A stretch of DNA of 64,000 nt. Source: Hyposmocoma kahamanoa. Taxonomy: Eukaryota; Arthropoda; Insecta; Lepidoptera; Cosmopterigidae. Under the pieces are notes generated by a model. The model worked only from the letters and a program-made list of their open reading frames with translations. It searched no databases and was not told the DNA's origin. The translations under genes were made by a program, and so were the position numbers. The stretch spans positions 2,823,767 to 2,887,766 of the forward strand of contig NW_020653713.1 in NCBI RefSeq assembly GCF_003589595.1. The letters run 5' to 3'. This document shows positions 1 through 10,993 of this stretch, in pieces. Every line of letters starts with the position of its first letter. The stretch's first letter is position 1.

Positions 1-82
1 TTTGGGTGTAATTTGTGGTTGTCTATGCGTGTCCATGGCACCTGCAGGGTTTCTATAGTGCGGACTATTAGTGTGTGTCATG
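1..82 (+). repeat. RepA tRNA-derived SINE, 3' fragment
   Basis: The window opens inside a RepA copy. The body segment starting tttgggtgtaatttgtgg and the following ccatggcacc block match the complete copy at 15333-15538. The tRNA-like half lies outside the window or is lost. A short deletion removes the gacaca part of the usual cgcgacacagggtttcc block. Confidence 0.8.
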
Positions 83-363
83 ACAGTAATGTACACGTAG
101 TATGAAAGATAAGCGCTAGTATACACGTATAGTAGGACACACAAGTACTGTGTTATGCAAGGTAATGAATGACCTTTCATCAATTTATATAATTGACTCA
201 AGAGACTCACTAACTTGCGTAGTGCACCATACTTAACCTACTTATAAAATTTAAGTCTTGAATTTTTTGTGTTACATTTTGCTTTATATTTCTGAAGCCT
301 CACCAGCAACAGGGTATTTATAAAAGTTTTATTATGGGGACAAACATAACTATTTTCAAATAA

Positions 364-812
364 GCACAGTACAGGGTACTAAAAAAACCGACCTCAAAAG
401 TACGTGGAATTTCATATAATTACCAAGTTTTATTGAAATCGGTTACCGGAAAGTGCGCAAACCCGGATTCATCCCCTAGTTCGACACAATAAAAATCGGT
501 TCTCACTACTCAAAGTATATTGAGAGAGAAAAACGCCTTGAATTGGAGAATAGCAAAATCAACAACTAAAATAATTGCTCCTTATAATAAAATTTAGGCG
601 CGATTTATAAAAATGAATCTTCATGCGTGAATAGCCACAATTAGAGGTGGATGATTTTCTTCAAAATTAAATGGCACCACTATGGAGCCTCTTTCCAACA
701 AAAATAATCATGAAAATCGGTTCACGAATACCGGAATTATCGCGTAACATACATGCAAAAAAAACACACACTTGAATTGAGAACCTCCTCCTTTTTTGAA
801 GTCGTTAAAAAG
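364..812 (-). repeat. RepC, long form
   Basis: Starts cagtacagggtactaaaa followed by aaccgacctcaaaag, and ends with a tttttgaagtcgttaaaa block, so the two ends are inverted relatives. This copy carries an extra internal segment of about 170 bp (roughly 487-650, containing gagagaaaaacgccttg) that is shared only with the copies at 32.4 and 53.9 kb. The rest matches the short form. RepC is a non-autonomous element of unknown superfamily, and no transposase is visible in any copy. Confidence 0.75.
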
Positions 813-1090
813 AGATTTAAGTGGCAGGTATTTTTTACTCTACGTACATATCGTCTGCTTAATAGTAAAAATGATAAATAAATAAAATTGTTTATTCAGT
901 AACATAATGTACAGAGAAAACTAAAGACTACTTATGCGATTTAATGTAAAAATAACACATGTACCTGAACTAGGAAATTCCTGTATTTCAGGTAAAAAGT
1001 ACTACTAATTATAAACGTGGATACTGTTAATATTATAAATACTTTTTAGGAGAATCTTATGAAATAAAATTGAACAATTAAACAGTATAT
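813..1090. other. AT-rich spacer
   Basis: I see no gene, repeat match or strong secondary structure here. It probably contains the 3' untranslated tail of the minus-strand LINE that follows. Confidence 0.4.
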
Positions 1091-1128
1091 TGCCAATCAA
1101 AAATATGTACACTTAAACAATACAACGT

Positions 1129-1920
1129 TTATTTTACGATAATAAATAAATTCTCTGTATCCTCATAGGACATATTTTGAAGAGCTTCTTGGAGAATTTT
1201 CTTTACCTTAAAGCAACAGAAATTATAAATGGAATATTTGGCGTTTAATTTATTGTACAAAAATGGTCCAAGAAACACAAAAAATCTTGAAATAAAAGTA
1301 TGTTTTGATGATATAATTTTGGGGCAGACAATATCTTTTCGTCTTTTATTAGTGTTTTCAGTAATATATGGGAGCAATATGTGCTGTTTGAGGACTGTGG
1401 ACTTAATTAATAATTGCCTTACAGTTAATACTTTACATGACTTATACAGAAGGTCAGTGGGGTAACGGAAAGGGCGGTAGGTAGAAACCTTTAGGACAGC
1501 TCGCTGGGCTCTTTCAATGATTAGTAAAGTAGTTTTAGCTATACCACCCCATGATGTAATGCAGTAAGTAATTAATGATTGGCATAATGTATAATAAACT
1601 TGCCTGATTATTTTAAAATCAGCAGAAACGCGTAGTTTTTTAAACACAAACATTAACTTACGGAGTCGGGCGCTTAGTGCTTCGATATGGTGTTTAAAGG
1701 ATAGAATGTCATCTAATATAACACCTAAATACTGTATCTTGTTAGTAATAGCAATGTCTGGACATTTACACAAGTTGTTAGTAGGCTCAAAACAATAGTG
1801 AAACCACAAAAGTGATATTTTTCACCAAAAGCCTCTAAAATCATAGGTTCCCTAACTTTGTGGCTGACCTGACTTAGGCAAGATAAAAATAACATCAACG
1901 CCCACCACCACAAAAAATAA
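1129..1920 (-). pseudogene. Non-LTR retrotransposon reverse transcriptase, C-terminal fragment
   Basis: The 226-codon open frame at 1129-1809 reads as the palm-end and thumb region of a LINE reverse transcriptase. It contains a YLGVILDD block followed by a helix-rich segment, then LITYCITSWGG and an ERAQRAVLKV block, an order typical of Jockey-like LINE proteins. The frame lacks a true start: its first codon is TTG. Upstream, at 1810-1913, the reading continues in another frame (FGEKYHFCGF), so a small indel separates the two parts. The polymerase core is absent, so this is a 5'-truncated dead copy. The family-level call (LINE RT) is firm; the clade is an inference. Confidence 0.82.
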
Positions 1921-2039
1921 TTGTCAACACGTTTTATTTTGTATTAACTTAATACAACAAGCCACAAGAAAAGAAAATTATATATTTGTAGTTTATATGC
2001 ATATATAATTTGATATCAGACCAACGGAAAAAGGTATCT

Positions 2040-2475
2040 GGTATCGCACAATTCAGTGCGTTCAGCCTCCTCGTTTACCCTGGTTTGCAGAGGGCGACTA
2101 TTGTAGAAAAACAGTTGTCATTGCACTAAGGATGAGAACCGGACACGTTCCATAAAACAGTTTTGCCTTCTTAAGGAAACAAATCAATTCTCCTAATTGC
2201 GAGTTATGTGGAGTAGTGGAAGATGCGTATCATTTGTTAATGGAATGTGTCCGGTACGAAAGCACAGAGGGCGACGTTGATGAGAGACCTGCAGATCAAC
2301 CGAACATACTTAGATGCTATAAACTGTATACTAAGCAATCCCTACACGAAACAGGCAAAAAGATTATTACTATTTGTTGAATCGGCTCTCCAACAGCGCC
2401 GCCCAGACATATAAGCTATAGTTAAGGGTACGATGGAGCTGGCATATACATTGTATAAAAGTTCCTAAATAAATA
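2040..2475 (+). pseudogene. Non-LTR retrotransposon 3' end with C-terminal Cys/His motif
   Basis: Conceptual translation gives NSPNCELCGVVEDAYHLLMEC at about 2188-2250. This is the C-x2-C-x8-H-x4-C pattern that many LINE ORF2 proteins carry downstream of the reverse transcriptase. Further on, in a shifted frame, RDLQINRTYLDAINCILSNP and a VESALQQRRPDI terminus end at a taa near 2415. At least one frameshift lies near 2270 and there is an in-frame stop near 2152, so the copy is dead. An aaataaata tail near 2465-2475 marks the 3' end. It is a different family from the LINE at 1.1-1.9 kb. Confidence 0.78.
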
Positions 2476-2506
2476 ACGATAGAAAAAAATGCATATTACA
2501 CATAGT

Positions 2507-2635
2507 TCATTTTTATTTCAAATGCACCCACTAGACAGCGTCAACGCAACCCAAATTGCTTCGGAGTCCTCTAGCGCCCCCAAGGACTTTTCAGCGCACC
2601 CTGGGGGCGGTAGGGAGCACTTTGGGAAACTATGC
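2507..2635 (-). repeat. hAT-like non-autonomous element, one end
   Basis: Read on the minus strand from 2635, it begins catagtttcccaaagtg and then a taccgcc block, matching the left end of the complete hAT-like element at 38003-38244. The match runs about 120 bp, up to the ttgacgctgtctag and gcatttgaaa blocks. The other terminus is missing. The ends resemble those of hAT elements, which often carry a cccaaa block near the terminus. Confidence 0.75.
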
Positions 2636-2639
2636 TCTA

Positions 2640-3120
2640 AAATTACATAGCCGTGTTGGAAAAACTCGAATTTTATAGCTTTTGTTATTATTGAATTTTA
2701 CATCCAGAAATTACCATAGTGTTAAACGTATGTGGCTTTTTGTGAAAAATGTCACTTATGTGGTTTTACCTTTAAGCAGACAGTATATTACTTGAAGTTT
2801 ACGAAAATATGCTATGCCTATTCTCTGGTAATAAGTATTAGCATAAATAGAAAGTGGATCTATTAACATGTATTTTATTAACCTCTAAATGTTAATCACG
2901 AAATGAGAACTTATATGGGGATATCGTAATCGTTATAGTACAATTTAATGTGGGGGGCAATGGGGACATTTAGATATCTTTTGGAATGGTTTCGTTCATT
3001 TTTAGAGTCAACCCTACGGCACATTTCATATGCATATGTACACTTACCATCACGTTTTTGTCTTACTGTGGTCCGGATTTTCTGGCATTCCTCTTTATTT
3101 AATTTTCTAGCGTGTAACGA
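2640..3120. other. Spacer without recognisable genes
   Basis: AT-rich sequence. Short open frames on both strands around 2911-3196 are low-complexity or run into the gap. I found no match to another part of the window. Confidence 0.4.
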
Positions 3121-3126
3121 AGGTTT

Positions 3127-3209
3127 TTTAACTGACTTCAAAAATGGAGGAGGTTCTTCTTTCGACTTTCTTGAAGCATTTGTGAACCGATATTGATGTT
3201 TTTTTTTGT
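3127..3209 (+). repeat. RepC, 5' part, cut by the assembly gap
   Basis: Begins ttaactgacttcaaaaatgg, followed by the gtgaaccgatattgatg block seen in other RepC copies. It has lost the usual atgttacgcgataactcc stretch. The copy then runs straight into the run of N at a poly-T, so the assembly broke inside a repeat. Confidence 0.75.
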
Positions 3210-3609
3210 NNNNNNNNNNNNNNNNNNNNNNNNNNNNNNNNNNNNNNNNNNNNNNNNNNNNNNNNNNNNNNNNNNNNNNNNNNNNNNNNNNNNNNNNNNN
3301 NNNNNNNNNNNNNNNNNNNNNNNNNNNNNNNNNNNNNNNNNNNNNNNNNNNNNNNNNNNNNNNNNNNNNNNNNNNNNNNNNNNNNNNNNNNNNNNNNNNN
3401 NNNNNNNNNNNNNNNNNNNNNNNNNNNNNNNNNNNNNNNNNNNNNNNNNNNNNNNNNNNNNNNNNNNNNNNNNNNNNNNNNNNNNNNNNNNNNNNNNNNN
3501 NNNNNNNNNNNNNNNNNNNNNNNNNNNNNNNNNNNNNNNNNNNNNNNNNNNNNNNNNNNNNNNNNNNNNNNNNNNNNNNNNNNNNNNNNNNNNNNNNNNN
3601 NNNNNNNNN
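3210..3609. other. Assembly gap (400 N)
   Basis: The run is exactly 400 unknown bases, a round number that suggests a sized scaffold gap. Apparent open frames spanning it have no meaning. Confidence 0.99.
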
Positions 3610-4107
3610 CGTCATCAACCATGTTAGTGTGAGCCATGAGTATATTAGTAATCATAAAAATGTACTCCGGGTCAAAATGAAATAAAACATTCCCGGTAGA
3701 ACTCATGAAAAACTCAACATGTTTACAGTTTACCATCAAAGCAGCGTAACGACTTTCGAAGTCCTAAAAAATCCATTTGCGTGCCGATACACAACGCAGG
3801 CATAAACTTTAATCATACATCAGCCTTTATTGCGAAAGGAAAAGCGAAAATGAAAAATAGAACATTAGGCCCGTTGCGTTCCCCTTTCGAAAATAATGAA
3901 CTGGCCGAGTCGTTTCTGGTCGTTAGCGAACTCGAAAGTTCGCGCTATCACTTTGACTTTCGAAATTCGAAATAAGTTCTAAGTGATCGACGGGCTGCTG
4001 TTTTAACTATTTGTTTTTTTAACCCCCGACGCAAAACGAGGTGAGCTATGAGTTTGAAGCTTTTGTCTGTGTAGCAGTGGCATTGAAGCTTCCAAACGGA
4101 ATTATCG
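3610..4107. other. Unique sequence with one short open frame
   Basis: A 64-codon open frame on the plus strand (3781-3975) contains moderately polar sequence and no motif I recognise. There is no splice or promoter context. I treat it as noncoding unless a homologue is found. Confidence 0.3.
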
Positions 4108-4490
4108 GAATTTATTTTATTTATTTATTTATTTATTCAAAACTTAATCTATTCTTACAGGTATGTACCCAATACAATAGACTAGCAATATTAATTTTAT
4201 TACTAAATAATACTAAGTAACAATATCATTACTTACCTAATACTATAATATAAACTATATAATAAATAATTACCCGTAACATAAAATATACAATGCTATC
4301 TTTGTGAACTCACTGTGAGAACAATGGAACAGATCGATCTTGACCGATATTTTGTTTAGGGTGCACAAAGTACGAGTCAGCGAACACTCATTCATGAGGT
4401 TGGTTGGTATGTTTAATGAACACCTGCACAGCTGTCTAAAGGCCATCAGTTCTTTTCCCCGAAGTGCGGGAATCTCAGTCATAAAATAAA
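4108..4490 (-). repeat. Possible LINE 3' end with (AAAT)n tail
   Basis: On the minus strand, an open frame (4482-4270) is followed by AT-rich sequence ending in an (AAAT)n tract at about 4137-4108. This layout is typical of a LINE 3' end. The peptide (with DLFHCSHSEFTKIA) is not one I can place, so the call rests on the tail. Confidence 0.35.
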
Positions 4491-4519
4491 TGCTTTTTTT
4501 TTTTTGGATTATTGAGATA

Positions 4520-4795
4520 TTTTATGAAACAATTCCACTATAGTTTTGTTACGATTATTAACACAAAGATCCAAATATAAATATGAAGGTTCTAAAATTT
4601 GTTACTAGATGTCACTAGCGGCGCAGAATGCCGATAAATCCTGTCCAAACGAAGTACATACGAGAATTTCGACAACTCGATAACTTGATAGTAGCTCGGT
4701 TGGTTAGGGCAGAGCTCCGGTACACCGTGGTCGTGGGTTCAAGTCCCATTGAGTCGCAGAAATTGTTCTGTGTGTTCAATCTTTGAATTTATTTT
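4520..4795 (+). repeat. RepD-type tRNA-derived SINE
   Basis: A tRNA-like block at about 4688-4755 has an A-box-like gctcggttggttaggg and a B-box-like gggttcaagtccc. It is followed by the RepD tail ttctgtgtgttcaatctttg. Upstream, at 4535-4570, a ttgttacgattattaacaca stretch resembles the same tail in reverse, as in other RepD loci. The acceptor arms do not pair, so this is not a functional tRNA gene. Confidence 0.65.
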
Positions 4796-5046
4796 GTTTC
4801 GACTTTTCCGATCAACCTGAAATTTTGTGTACTTCGGAAACTTGATAATATTACAATAATTAACCTTATTCTGAGGTTACAACAAAGATAGTTTGCCGAG
4901 TCCATTTCTCAACTATCGGGTTAGATAGAGCTCATCCAATTGATCCTGTTGAGTACTAGCCTTACAGATGACTTTATTATCTTTTTGGTGTGCGCTATTT
5001 TGTATCTTTTTTTTAAACTTTGAATTTAGAATACGTAATGACAATT

Positions 5047-5325
5047 ATTAACTTACTTCAAAAAAAGGAAAAGTATTATTTTTTGTGTGTATGTTACGCG
5101 TTATTGCGGCATTCGTGAACCGATTTTTAGGATTCTTTTTTGTTGGAAAGAAGGTACCTCAGTATTTTGGTCCCATTTAAATTTGAACACAACATTCCAC
5201 CTCTAAGGGCGGCAAACTAGGGAATGAATCCAGTTTCGCGCACTTTTCGGTAACCGATTGTTAACTTTTTAAACGACTTCAAAAAAGGAGGTGGTTCTCA
5301 ATTCGTCTGTATGTTCTCTGTATAC
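5047..5325 (+). repeat. RepC, two abutting partial copies
   Basis: The first piece (5047-5258) runs from acttcaaaaaaaggaaaag through the ccacctctaaggg and gaatcc blocks to cggtaaccgattg. A second piece then restarts at about 5268 with cgacttcaaaaaaggaggtgg and stops after gtctgtatgttc near 5312. The restart suggests insertion of one copy into another, or a rearrangement. Confidence 0.75.
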
Positions 5326-5475
5326 CGAATTTGAAACAAAAAAACCTGAATTATCTACATAAAGTACACTACAAATTATATATTTGTAGTGGAGAAAAAA
5401 AACTATATTATCTTTTCCTTGTGATTTTTTGTGTTAATACGAAAAATACGTGTTTTCAATGATTTCTTGGGAACC
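5325..5475. repeat. Fragment related to the hAT-like element interior
   Basis: The aattatctacataaagtacac stretch and the nearby gattttttgtgttaata block match the interior of the element at 38003-38244. No termini are present. Confidence 0.55.
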
Positions 5476-5714
5476 TATGGCCTAGACAGAGACTACAGTT
5501 TTCCACTTGCTACTATCCTGATACACATCTTTTGCCACATCAACACGCATCAGTGCATTCATATATGCTCGTTGTTTAAGGGTACTGTTGACTTGGCCAT
5601 TCCTTAGGATGTCCTCAATTTGGTCCTGGTAAGTTCACCTTGGTCGGCGCAGGATCCTACACGATCGCCGTAATGTAAAAAGTGTGAACTTGGTTCACTG
5701 ATAGCAAGCTCAAT

Positions 5715-6292
5715 ATCAAAAAATCAAAATAATCTTTATTTCATAGGTAAGCATTATTACACTTGAAATCGTCACATTGGTCACACTCTACCACTCATTC
5801 GTAAGGCAGATTTCCCTGAGAAGAATGAGCAAGAAACTCTAGGGGTTGCTCTTTGTAAATAACATTTGTAAACATTCAACATTTACAACATACAATTTTT
5901 TTTTTGTTTTCAAACATCAGAGATCGAGACTACCTCTATGAGCTAAACGGGTTACTACCACGGATTTTTGTCATCCAAGTACGCAGAAGTAGCCTTTAGT
6001 GTAAAGTTTTTTGTTTCACTATAGTTTTAAGCCTCGTGAATGGCAAATTTTGTATATCAACCGGAATCTTGTTATAGAAGCGTATACATTGCCCCTTAAA
6101 TGATTTTTTGACTTTGTGAAGACGACTATCAAGACCAGGTAGTTTATTTTTATTCCTAGTTATGTTATGTCTGTCACTATTTTTCATAAATAAATTACTA
6201 TGACTCTTAACATAAATTACATTTTCATAAATGTACTGTGACGTTAGTGTAAGAATCTTAATTTCCTTAAATATATTACCTCTGCTCTCTCA
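5715..6292 (-). pseudogene. LINE 3' end (family F): C-terminal coding end plus tail
   Basis: On the minus strand an uninterrupted reading of about 95 codons runs from roughly 6275, with IKILTLTSQYIYENV, DRHNITRNKNKL and GQCIRFYNKIPVDIQNLP, and ends at a stop near 5996. The expected last dozen codons continue in another frame. Downstream comes a 3' untranslated region with the gtttcttgctcattcttctc block and a final cctatgaaataaagatta. The same tail occurs at 25.56 and 30.6 kb, and the same protein end at 48.8 kb. The pattern is that of a Jockey-like LINE; the copy is 5'-truncated and dead. Confidence 0.8.
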
Positions 6293-6875
6293 CTACCGTA
6301 TCTGATATTTTTCTCGTAACTAAGTAACGCGTACGACTGTACTCAACTTTCAAAAGCGAACATTCTCGACTAATAGTAATTTCCAAAGAAATATCAGAAA
6401 TCTTTTTTGAAATCCGATTTCAATCCACATTCTGCTGTTACATGTAATACGATCTTAGAGATGTACACATACGTAAAAAAATCTTAAAAACAAAAGACAA
6501 TACCGTGCGCCGGTGTTACCGTTTCGTGAACCGGGATTTAATCTTCCTTAAGCAAACTGTTTGTTGATCCCCGGAAAACATTTGCATAGAGTGGTGACGT
6601 GTTGTCTTTACAAATATTGAAATAGTATGATGAGGTATAAAGTACATAGCGGTAATTAAAAACTCTTACTTCTATTTGGCCCGAAGACATTCCAAGAAAC
6701 GATGTATTAAGTTTTGTTTTAAATTTTACGACAACTTTATATTCAACATCGGCGTTTCCGGGTTGAAATAGCTCTGTACGTTTTCGCAATCTCAAATAAT
6801 AATGGTTTAAAAAGCTGGCAGTCACTTTCGCCAAAGAATAAACTAAGACGTCATGACTAGTAAAGACGTACGACA
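6293..6875. other. Unique AT-rich stretch containing a 122-codon open frame
   Basis: The minus-strand frame 6906-6538 starts inside the tail of the RepA copy at 6876, so its first residues are repeat-derived. The rest (with KVTASFLNHYYLRLRKRT) has no motif I know. I do not call it a gene. Confidence 0.3.
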
Positions 6876-7062
6876 GATAATAATAATAACAACAGTACAA
6901 AAGCACTCGCTCCTAGCCCTGCACTAAGGGGAAACCCTGTATCACGATTGCGATGGACACACAAATTACACCCAAACTTAAGTGATCAATGAATGCTGGC
7001 CATACAATTAGTTTTCCTGGCCCGGAAATCGAATCCGGGGACCTCTGCGTGGCATACCAGCA
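6876..7062 (-). repeat. RepA tRNA-derived SINE
   Basis: Read on the minus strand: degenerate tRNA half (ggtatgccacgcagaggtcc, B box gattcgatttcc), body with tttgggtgtaatttgtg, and an (ATT)n tail near 6890-6877. The first bases with the A box are missing. Decay is considerable. Confidence 0.8.
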
Positions 7063-7178
7063 AATATGCAAGGATCGTGGTTGTTTTAATTTCTTAAACT
7101 ATTAAATAGTACCTTCTGACAGCTTCGTTTCGCAAAAAAAATTGGTTAACAATCCTAAAAGGAGTTGTTCTACCTTCA

Positions 7179-7450
7179 AATAGAGCTCCTTGTGAAAAAG
7201 TTCGTCTAGTGGAGTTTGGCCACCTTATCTGTTTCTGCCGCCAAGCGGTAATGTAAGCATTGCTGCGTTCCGGTTTTGAAGGTTAAGGGTACAAAAACTT
7301 GTGAACTTAGGTTTCAGGGTGACGAGCGCAGTGGCAGTGAGGTATTTGCGATTAAAAGCAACTGGTGGTGCTGCAACTGCTGTGGTCAGACGTGTCGCTT
7401 ACCAACAGGCTCACAACTTGTTCGTCCCGTGACTGGGTATCATAAAAAAG
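7179..7450 (+). repeat. RepB element
   Basis: Begins tagagctccttgtgaaaaag and ends gtatcataaaaaag. It includes the shared cagggtgacgagcgcagtgg and gtcgcttaccaacaggc blocks. RepB is about 280 bp with an A-rich end preceded by tatcat, which suggests a retroposed SINE-like element. I cannot identify A and B boxes, so the class is open. A 65-codon open frame here is part of the repeat. Confidence 0.85.
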
Positions 7451-8351
7451 ATAACTATGTTAAATATGGGTAATTTTTTTTAATTTGACTCGCAGAAATG
7501 ACATCCAAATAAGAAAAAAATTCGACCATAAATTTTTAATGTGAACGAACACATAATAATGTACAATTTTTGGGAACATTATGCATGAATAAATCCATTT
7601 TAATGATGTCCTTTAATTGCCGATTACTATTTGTGCGTGAATGAGTGAATGTGTTGATATTATAAACGAATTGCAATGGAAATTCCAATTTTAAGTTCGC
7701 GGTCCCAAACGTCTTAATGAGAATATTAATTAATAATTGAAAACGTCCATTTCAGTACGCGACACGGAACACTGGCAGAAAATATTTCAATAAAAATATT
7801 ATGTCAGTTGGTAGTGTTTTAAATTTGAAAACCGAATTCGCAATGTGTTCTGATTGTCAGTTCAATTAACAAAATACAGGCCAGCAGCGTCTGCTATAGA
7901 CAGGTAATAGTCTACTCGAAATGTTCCGCGCATTTTAGCGACCACTACAAATTGGTCCGCAAATAACCTCTAATTTCTAAACTGTTAACGTTCAATGTAA
8001 GGTCACCTAATTCGGTCACATAATGTTAGGCTAACAAATCAAATTCTCTCTGCGGCAGTTGCCTACATTGCACATCATTTTGCGTTAAACGTATAATAAT
8101 TAACATTTCTACAATGATTTATTCGGTAATTATTTCGGTAAACAAGCTTTTCGGCATTAACTGTTAGTTCTGTTTAATGGAAGTTGTTTCGATATCGTTG
8201 TTTTCAAGTTCGCGTAAATTATAATGAATGAAATATCAATAACGTCAAAGTATAGATAATTTTATTAATAGGAAAATGAAAGCAATGCAGAAGGCAAAGT
8301 TGGAAGAAGACTATGAAAAATATTTTCAGATGCAATCGAGAATGTTCTTAA
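7451..8351. other. Unique noncoding stretch
   Basis: No open frame of note and no internal repeat. Codon-free, AT-rich and free of the window's repeat families over about 900 bp, so it is plausible old unique intergenic or intronic sequence. Confidence 0.45.
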
Positions 8352-8612
8352 AAAAATTGTTTTATGATATCCAGTGAAGGGACGTACAGATCATGCGACT
8401 GGTGGTAAAAGTAATTCAGAGCTTTATATCGCTAAGATTTCAGAGGCACTGTCACTTTGAGAGATGAAGTTGACAAATCTCACATGCCTGTGGTTTCACC
8501 AGCACCCTTACCATTCAATACCGGAACGCAGTAATGCTTACATTACTGCTTAAAAGGTAAGGCGGCCGTACTTCCCTAGACGAAATCTTTCACAAGGAGC
8601 TCTACTGCTAAG
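8352..8612 (-). repeat. RepB element, decayed
   Basis: Starts ttttatgatatccagtgaag (complement of the A-rich end) and ends aggagctctactgcta. Several internal deletions, including most of the cgacacgcctgtcc block. Confidence 0.8.
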
Positions 8613-9659
8613 AAATCTGTATATATTAAGTATTATCATACAACATCGAATATTTTGTTTTGTAGTCAACTACTAAAATTCCTATATAAAGATTTACACA
8701 GACAGAACTTCCAGGTGATTGGTTTACTTTACATAACAATCTATCTTTCTCATCGGTAATTAATATTCTCAGTACAAACGACTTCTTCTCCCATTTGTTA
8801 TTATAGAAACATCAATTTACTGAACAAACTAAAGGAGTACTTAAAAAATCAAAAGTAAAAACCTCGTAGTCGGAGTAAACACTGAACTCTATTAGCCATT
8901 CGGAGCGTAAATAAAAACGCTGGGTCGAGCCAATATCGAGGTCTGTCAAAGCTCAAGAGAGAAACTAAAAAAAAAGTTTAAAAAAAGAATCAATCGAAGC
9001 AGCCCGATAGTGGCCATTAAAATATCGTTGAATTTCAAAAGGGTACGTTTCGAAACCCGATAGAAGAACGGTGCCAAGACGTATCGCTGGCCGAAATGGA
9101 CTTTTGATGTTACTTTCGAACGCACCTAGACTCGGTGGCGATAGGACGGAGAAGCGATATCTTGAAACGATTGCTGGCGAATGTTATCTTAAGACAGCAG
9201 AGAAATTCAATTGTATTAACGCGTTGCAAACGTTGCTTTTGTGGTACAATATTTTTAAAACCCGCTGTGTTCACAGTTAAGGTAACGTATTTTTTTAAAT
9301 TTAATTTTAATCCTTATTATTTTATTAGAGACAAACTGAACGCGCACGATGTGGTCTCTAAACACTGAAAGAAGAGTTACGAATTTGATTGAAATTTTGT
9401 AATATAATGTCGATGGGTTCGAAGTAAGTAACAATTTGATAATTTTCACTTTTTTGTGGGAAATGATTCATTTCATTATAATCTATAAGGTAGCGTTCAA
9501 ACAAAATCAGATAATTATATTCAAGGAACCCTCGAAGTAGAAGGAAATCTTGAAAATATGCCAGATTGAAATTACAGACTTTCGCCTGTCCTGTAAAATT
9601 GTGATTTTGCGCTTTGCGCTTATACATAGGACCCATCAATGTGTAAACAATCTCAGTAT
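8613..9659. other. Unique stretch with short open frames only
   Basis: A plus-strand frame of 69 codons (9071-9280) and overlapping frames are not supported by motifs, and overlapping frames on both strands argue against coding. I see no repeat from this window. Confidence 0.35.
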
Positions 9660-9835
9660 TGAGTACTAAAAAACCGACCTCAAAAGTTCGTAGAATGACA
9701 TCTATTTGCCAAGTGTTATTGAAATCGGTTACCGGAACTCTTCTTTAGAACTTCCTTAGAGGTCCAAAAAAAGAATCATCAAAAGCGGTATAAATATAGC
9801 CGGAGTAGTCGCGTAATAAACACACTAAAAAAAAC
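9660..9835 (-). repeat. RepC, short decayed copy
   Basis: Begins gagtactaaaaaaccgacctc and keeps the tgccaagtgttattgaaatcggttacc block. The middle is deleted, and the far end degrades after cgcgtaataaacacac. Confidence 0.75.
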
Positions 9836-9930
9836 GCTTTAGTAATTGAATGAATGGATACGCCATCACTGCCATTATACTAAGACTGAACTGCCATTGC
9901 AACTAGATTTTAGCAGAATAGCAATTCAAA

Positions 9931-10232
9931 ATAGCGTAACGGGACGAACAAGTCGTGCGCCTGATGGTAAGCGACACGCCTGTCCATACCAGTTTCAGTG
10001 CCACTCAAAGCTCTAAATCGCTTAGATCTGAGGGACACTGTCACCTGCGCCTGTCACCCTGAGACATAAGTTGACAAGTCCCATGTGCTTGTAATTTCAC
10101 CAGCACGCTTACCCTTCAAAACAGGAACACAGTGATGTTCACATTACTGTTTGGCGGTAGATACAGGAAAGGTGGCTACTTCCCGTCCACTTCCCTAGAC
10201 GAACTCTTTCACAAGGAGCTCTACTGCTGCTA
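9931..10232 (-). repeat. RepB element, nearly full length
   Basis: Runs from cgtaacgggacgaacaag to gagctctactgctgc with all family blocks present, including cgacacgcctgtccat, gcccac-type GC block, gagacataagttgacaag and ggtggctacttcc. A good reference copy, lacking only the A-rich end. Confidence 0.88.
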
Positions 10233-10993
10233 AACTGAAGTACTAAAGATCTTAATGAAGTCCTAAAGGAATTACAATGATCTGTGGTTTCAAGAAAATA
10301 GGCTCTAGGTCTGAACATACAGCTTCTACGAGAAGTTCATCCAAAGAGAAATAGTCCTTATTCTATAAAACTTTTATACATTAAGCTCATTTATTGAGTG
10401 GGCGTTTCTCACGCCACTGGCTTTACTCACAGACAGCCCCCTGTAGACATGCCAATTCAGCCGGAAACAGGTCGTATTCTGATTTTCTATCGACTTTTGA
10501 TAGTCTTCCAATATCGCTTTGAAAGGAGACCGATTGTAGCGGCACGCAGGGTTCAACACTTCCGATTTTTTAACACGCTCATCGTGACATTGATGTTAAG
10601 TCTAGCGCAGTGTTGATTTTACGTCAATGCACGTGATTACATTTTGGTTTGGTAATTTAGAATGGATGTTAGTAGATTAGCTCCACAAGTTTATACAGTC
10701 AATGTGGATGCAAAGATGGGGATAGGTAGACTTCGACGTACGTATCTCGATCGATCGAAGGTCAGGTTAAAAGTACCGAGAATAAATGGGTGCATATGAA
10801 GAAACTTTTGCGAGTGGAGAAAACGATGAAGATTTAACACGAGTGGGAAAAGGCGTGGTGGTAGTAATCTACAAGTTTGAGTCTTACTTATCTAGATGTT
10901 ATTTACGGACAAGATTTTGTATGATAGCTTTATATGAATATTCAGTCTTCTTAAATAGATATTAACACTAAATAAATATGAATTAAGTGTCTA
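10233..10993. other. Unique stretch; unassigned open frames on both strands
   Basis: Overlapping 61- and 72-codon frames at 10374-10616 lie on opposite strands and carry no motif I know. Around 10660-10870 a stretch with gatggggataggtagacttcg resembles 34.79-34.97 kb in style (tagatag, gagtgg, aag-rich). It may be an old LINE remnant, but I cannot prove it. Confidence 0.3.

Noticed and set aside
2911..3739. Long open frames of 144-235 codons on both strands
   Set aside because: They consist mostly of unknown residues from the 400-N gap.
4688..4760. Possible tRNA gene with A- and B-box-like sequences
   Set aside because: The acceptor arms do not pair and the RepD tail follows directly, so it is a SINE.
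6538..6906. 122-codon minus-strand open frame
   Set aside because: It starts within a RepA tail (repetitive tyrosines) and has no motif; probably chance in AT-rich DNA.
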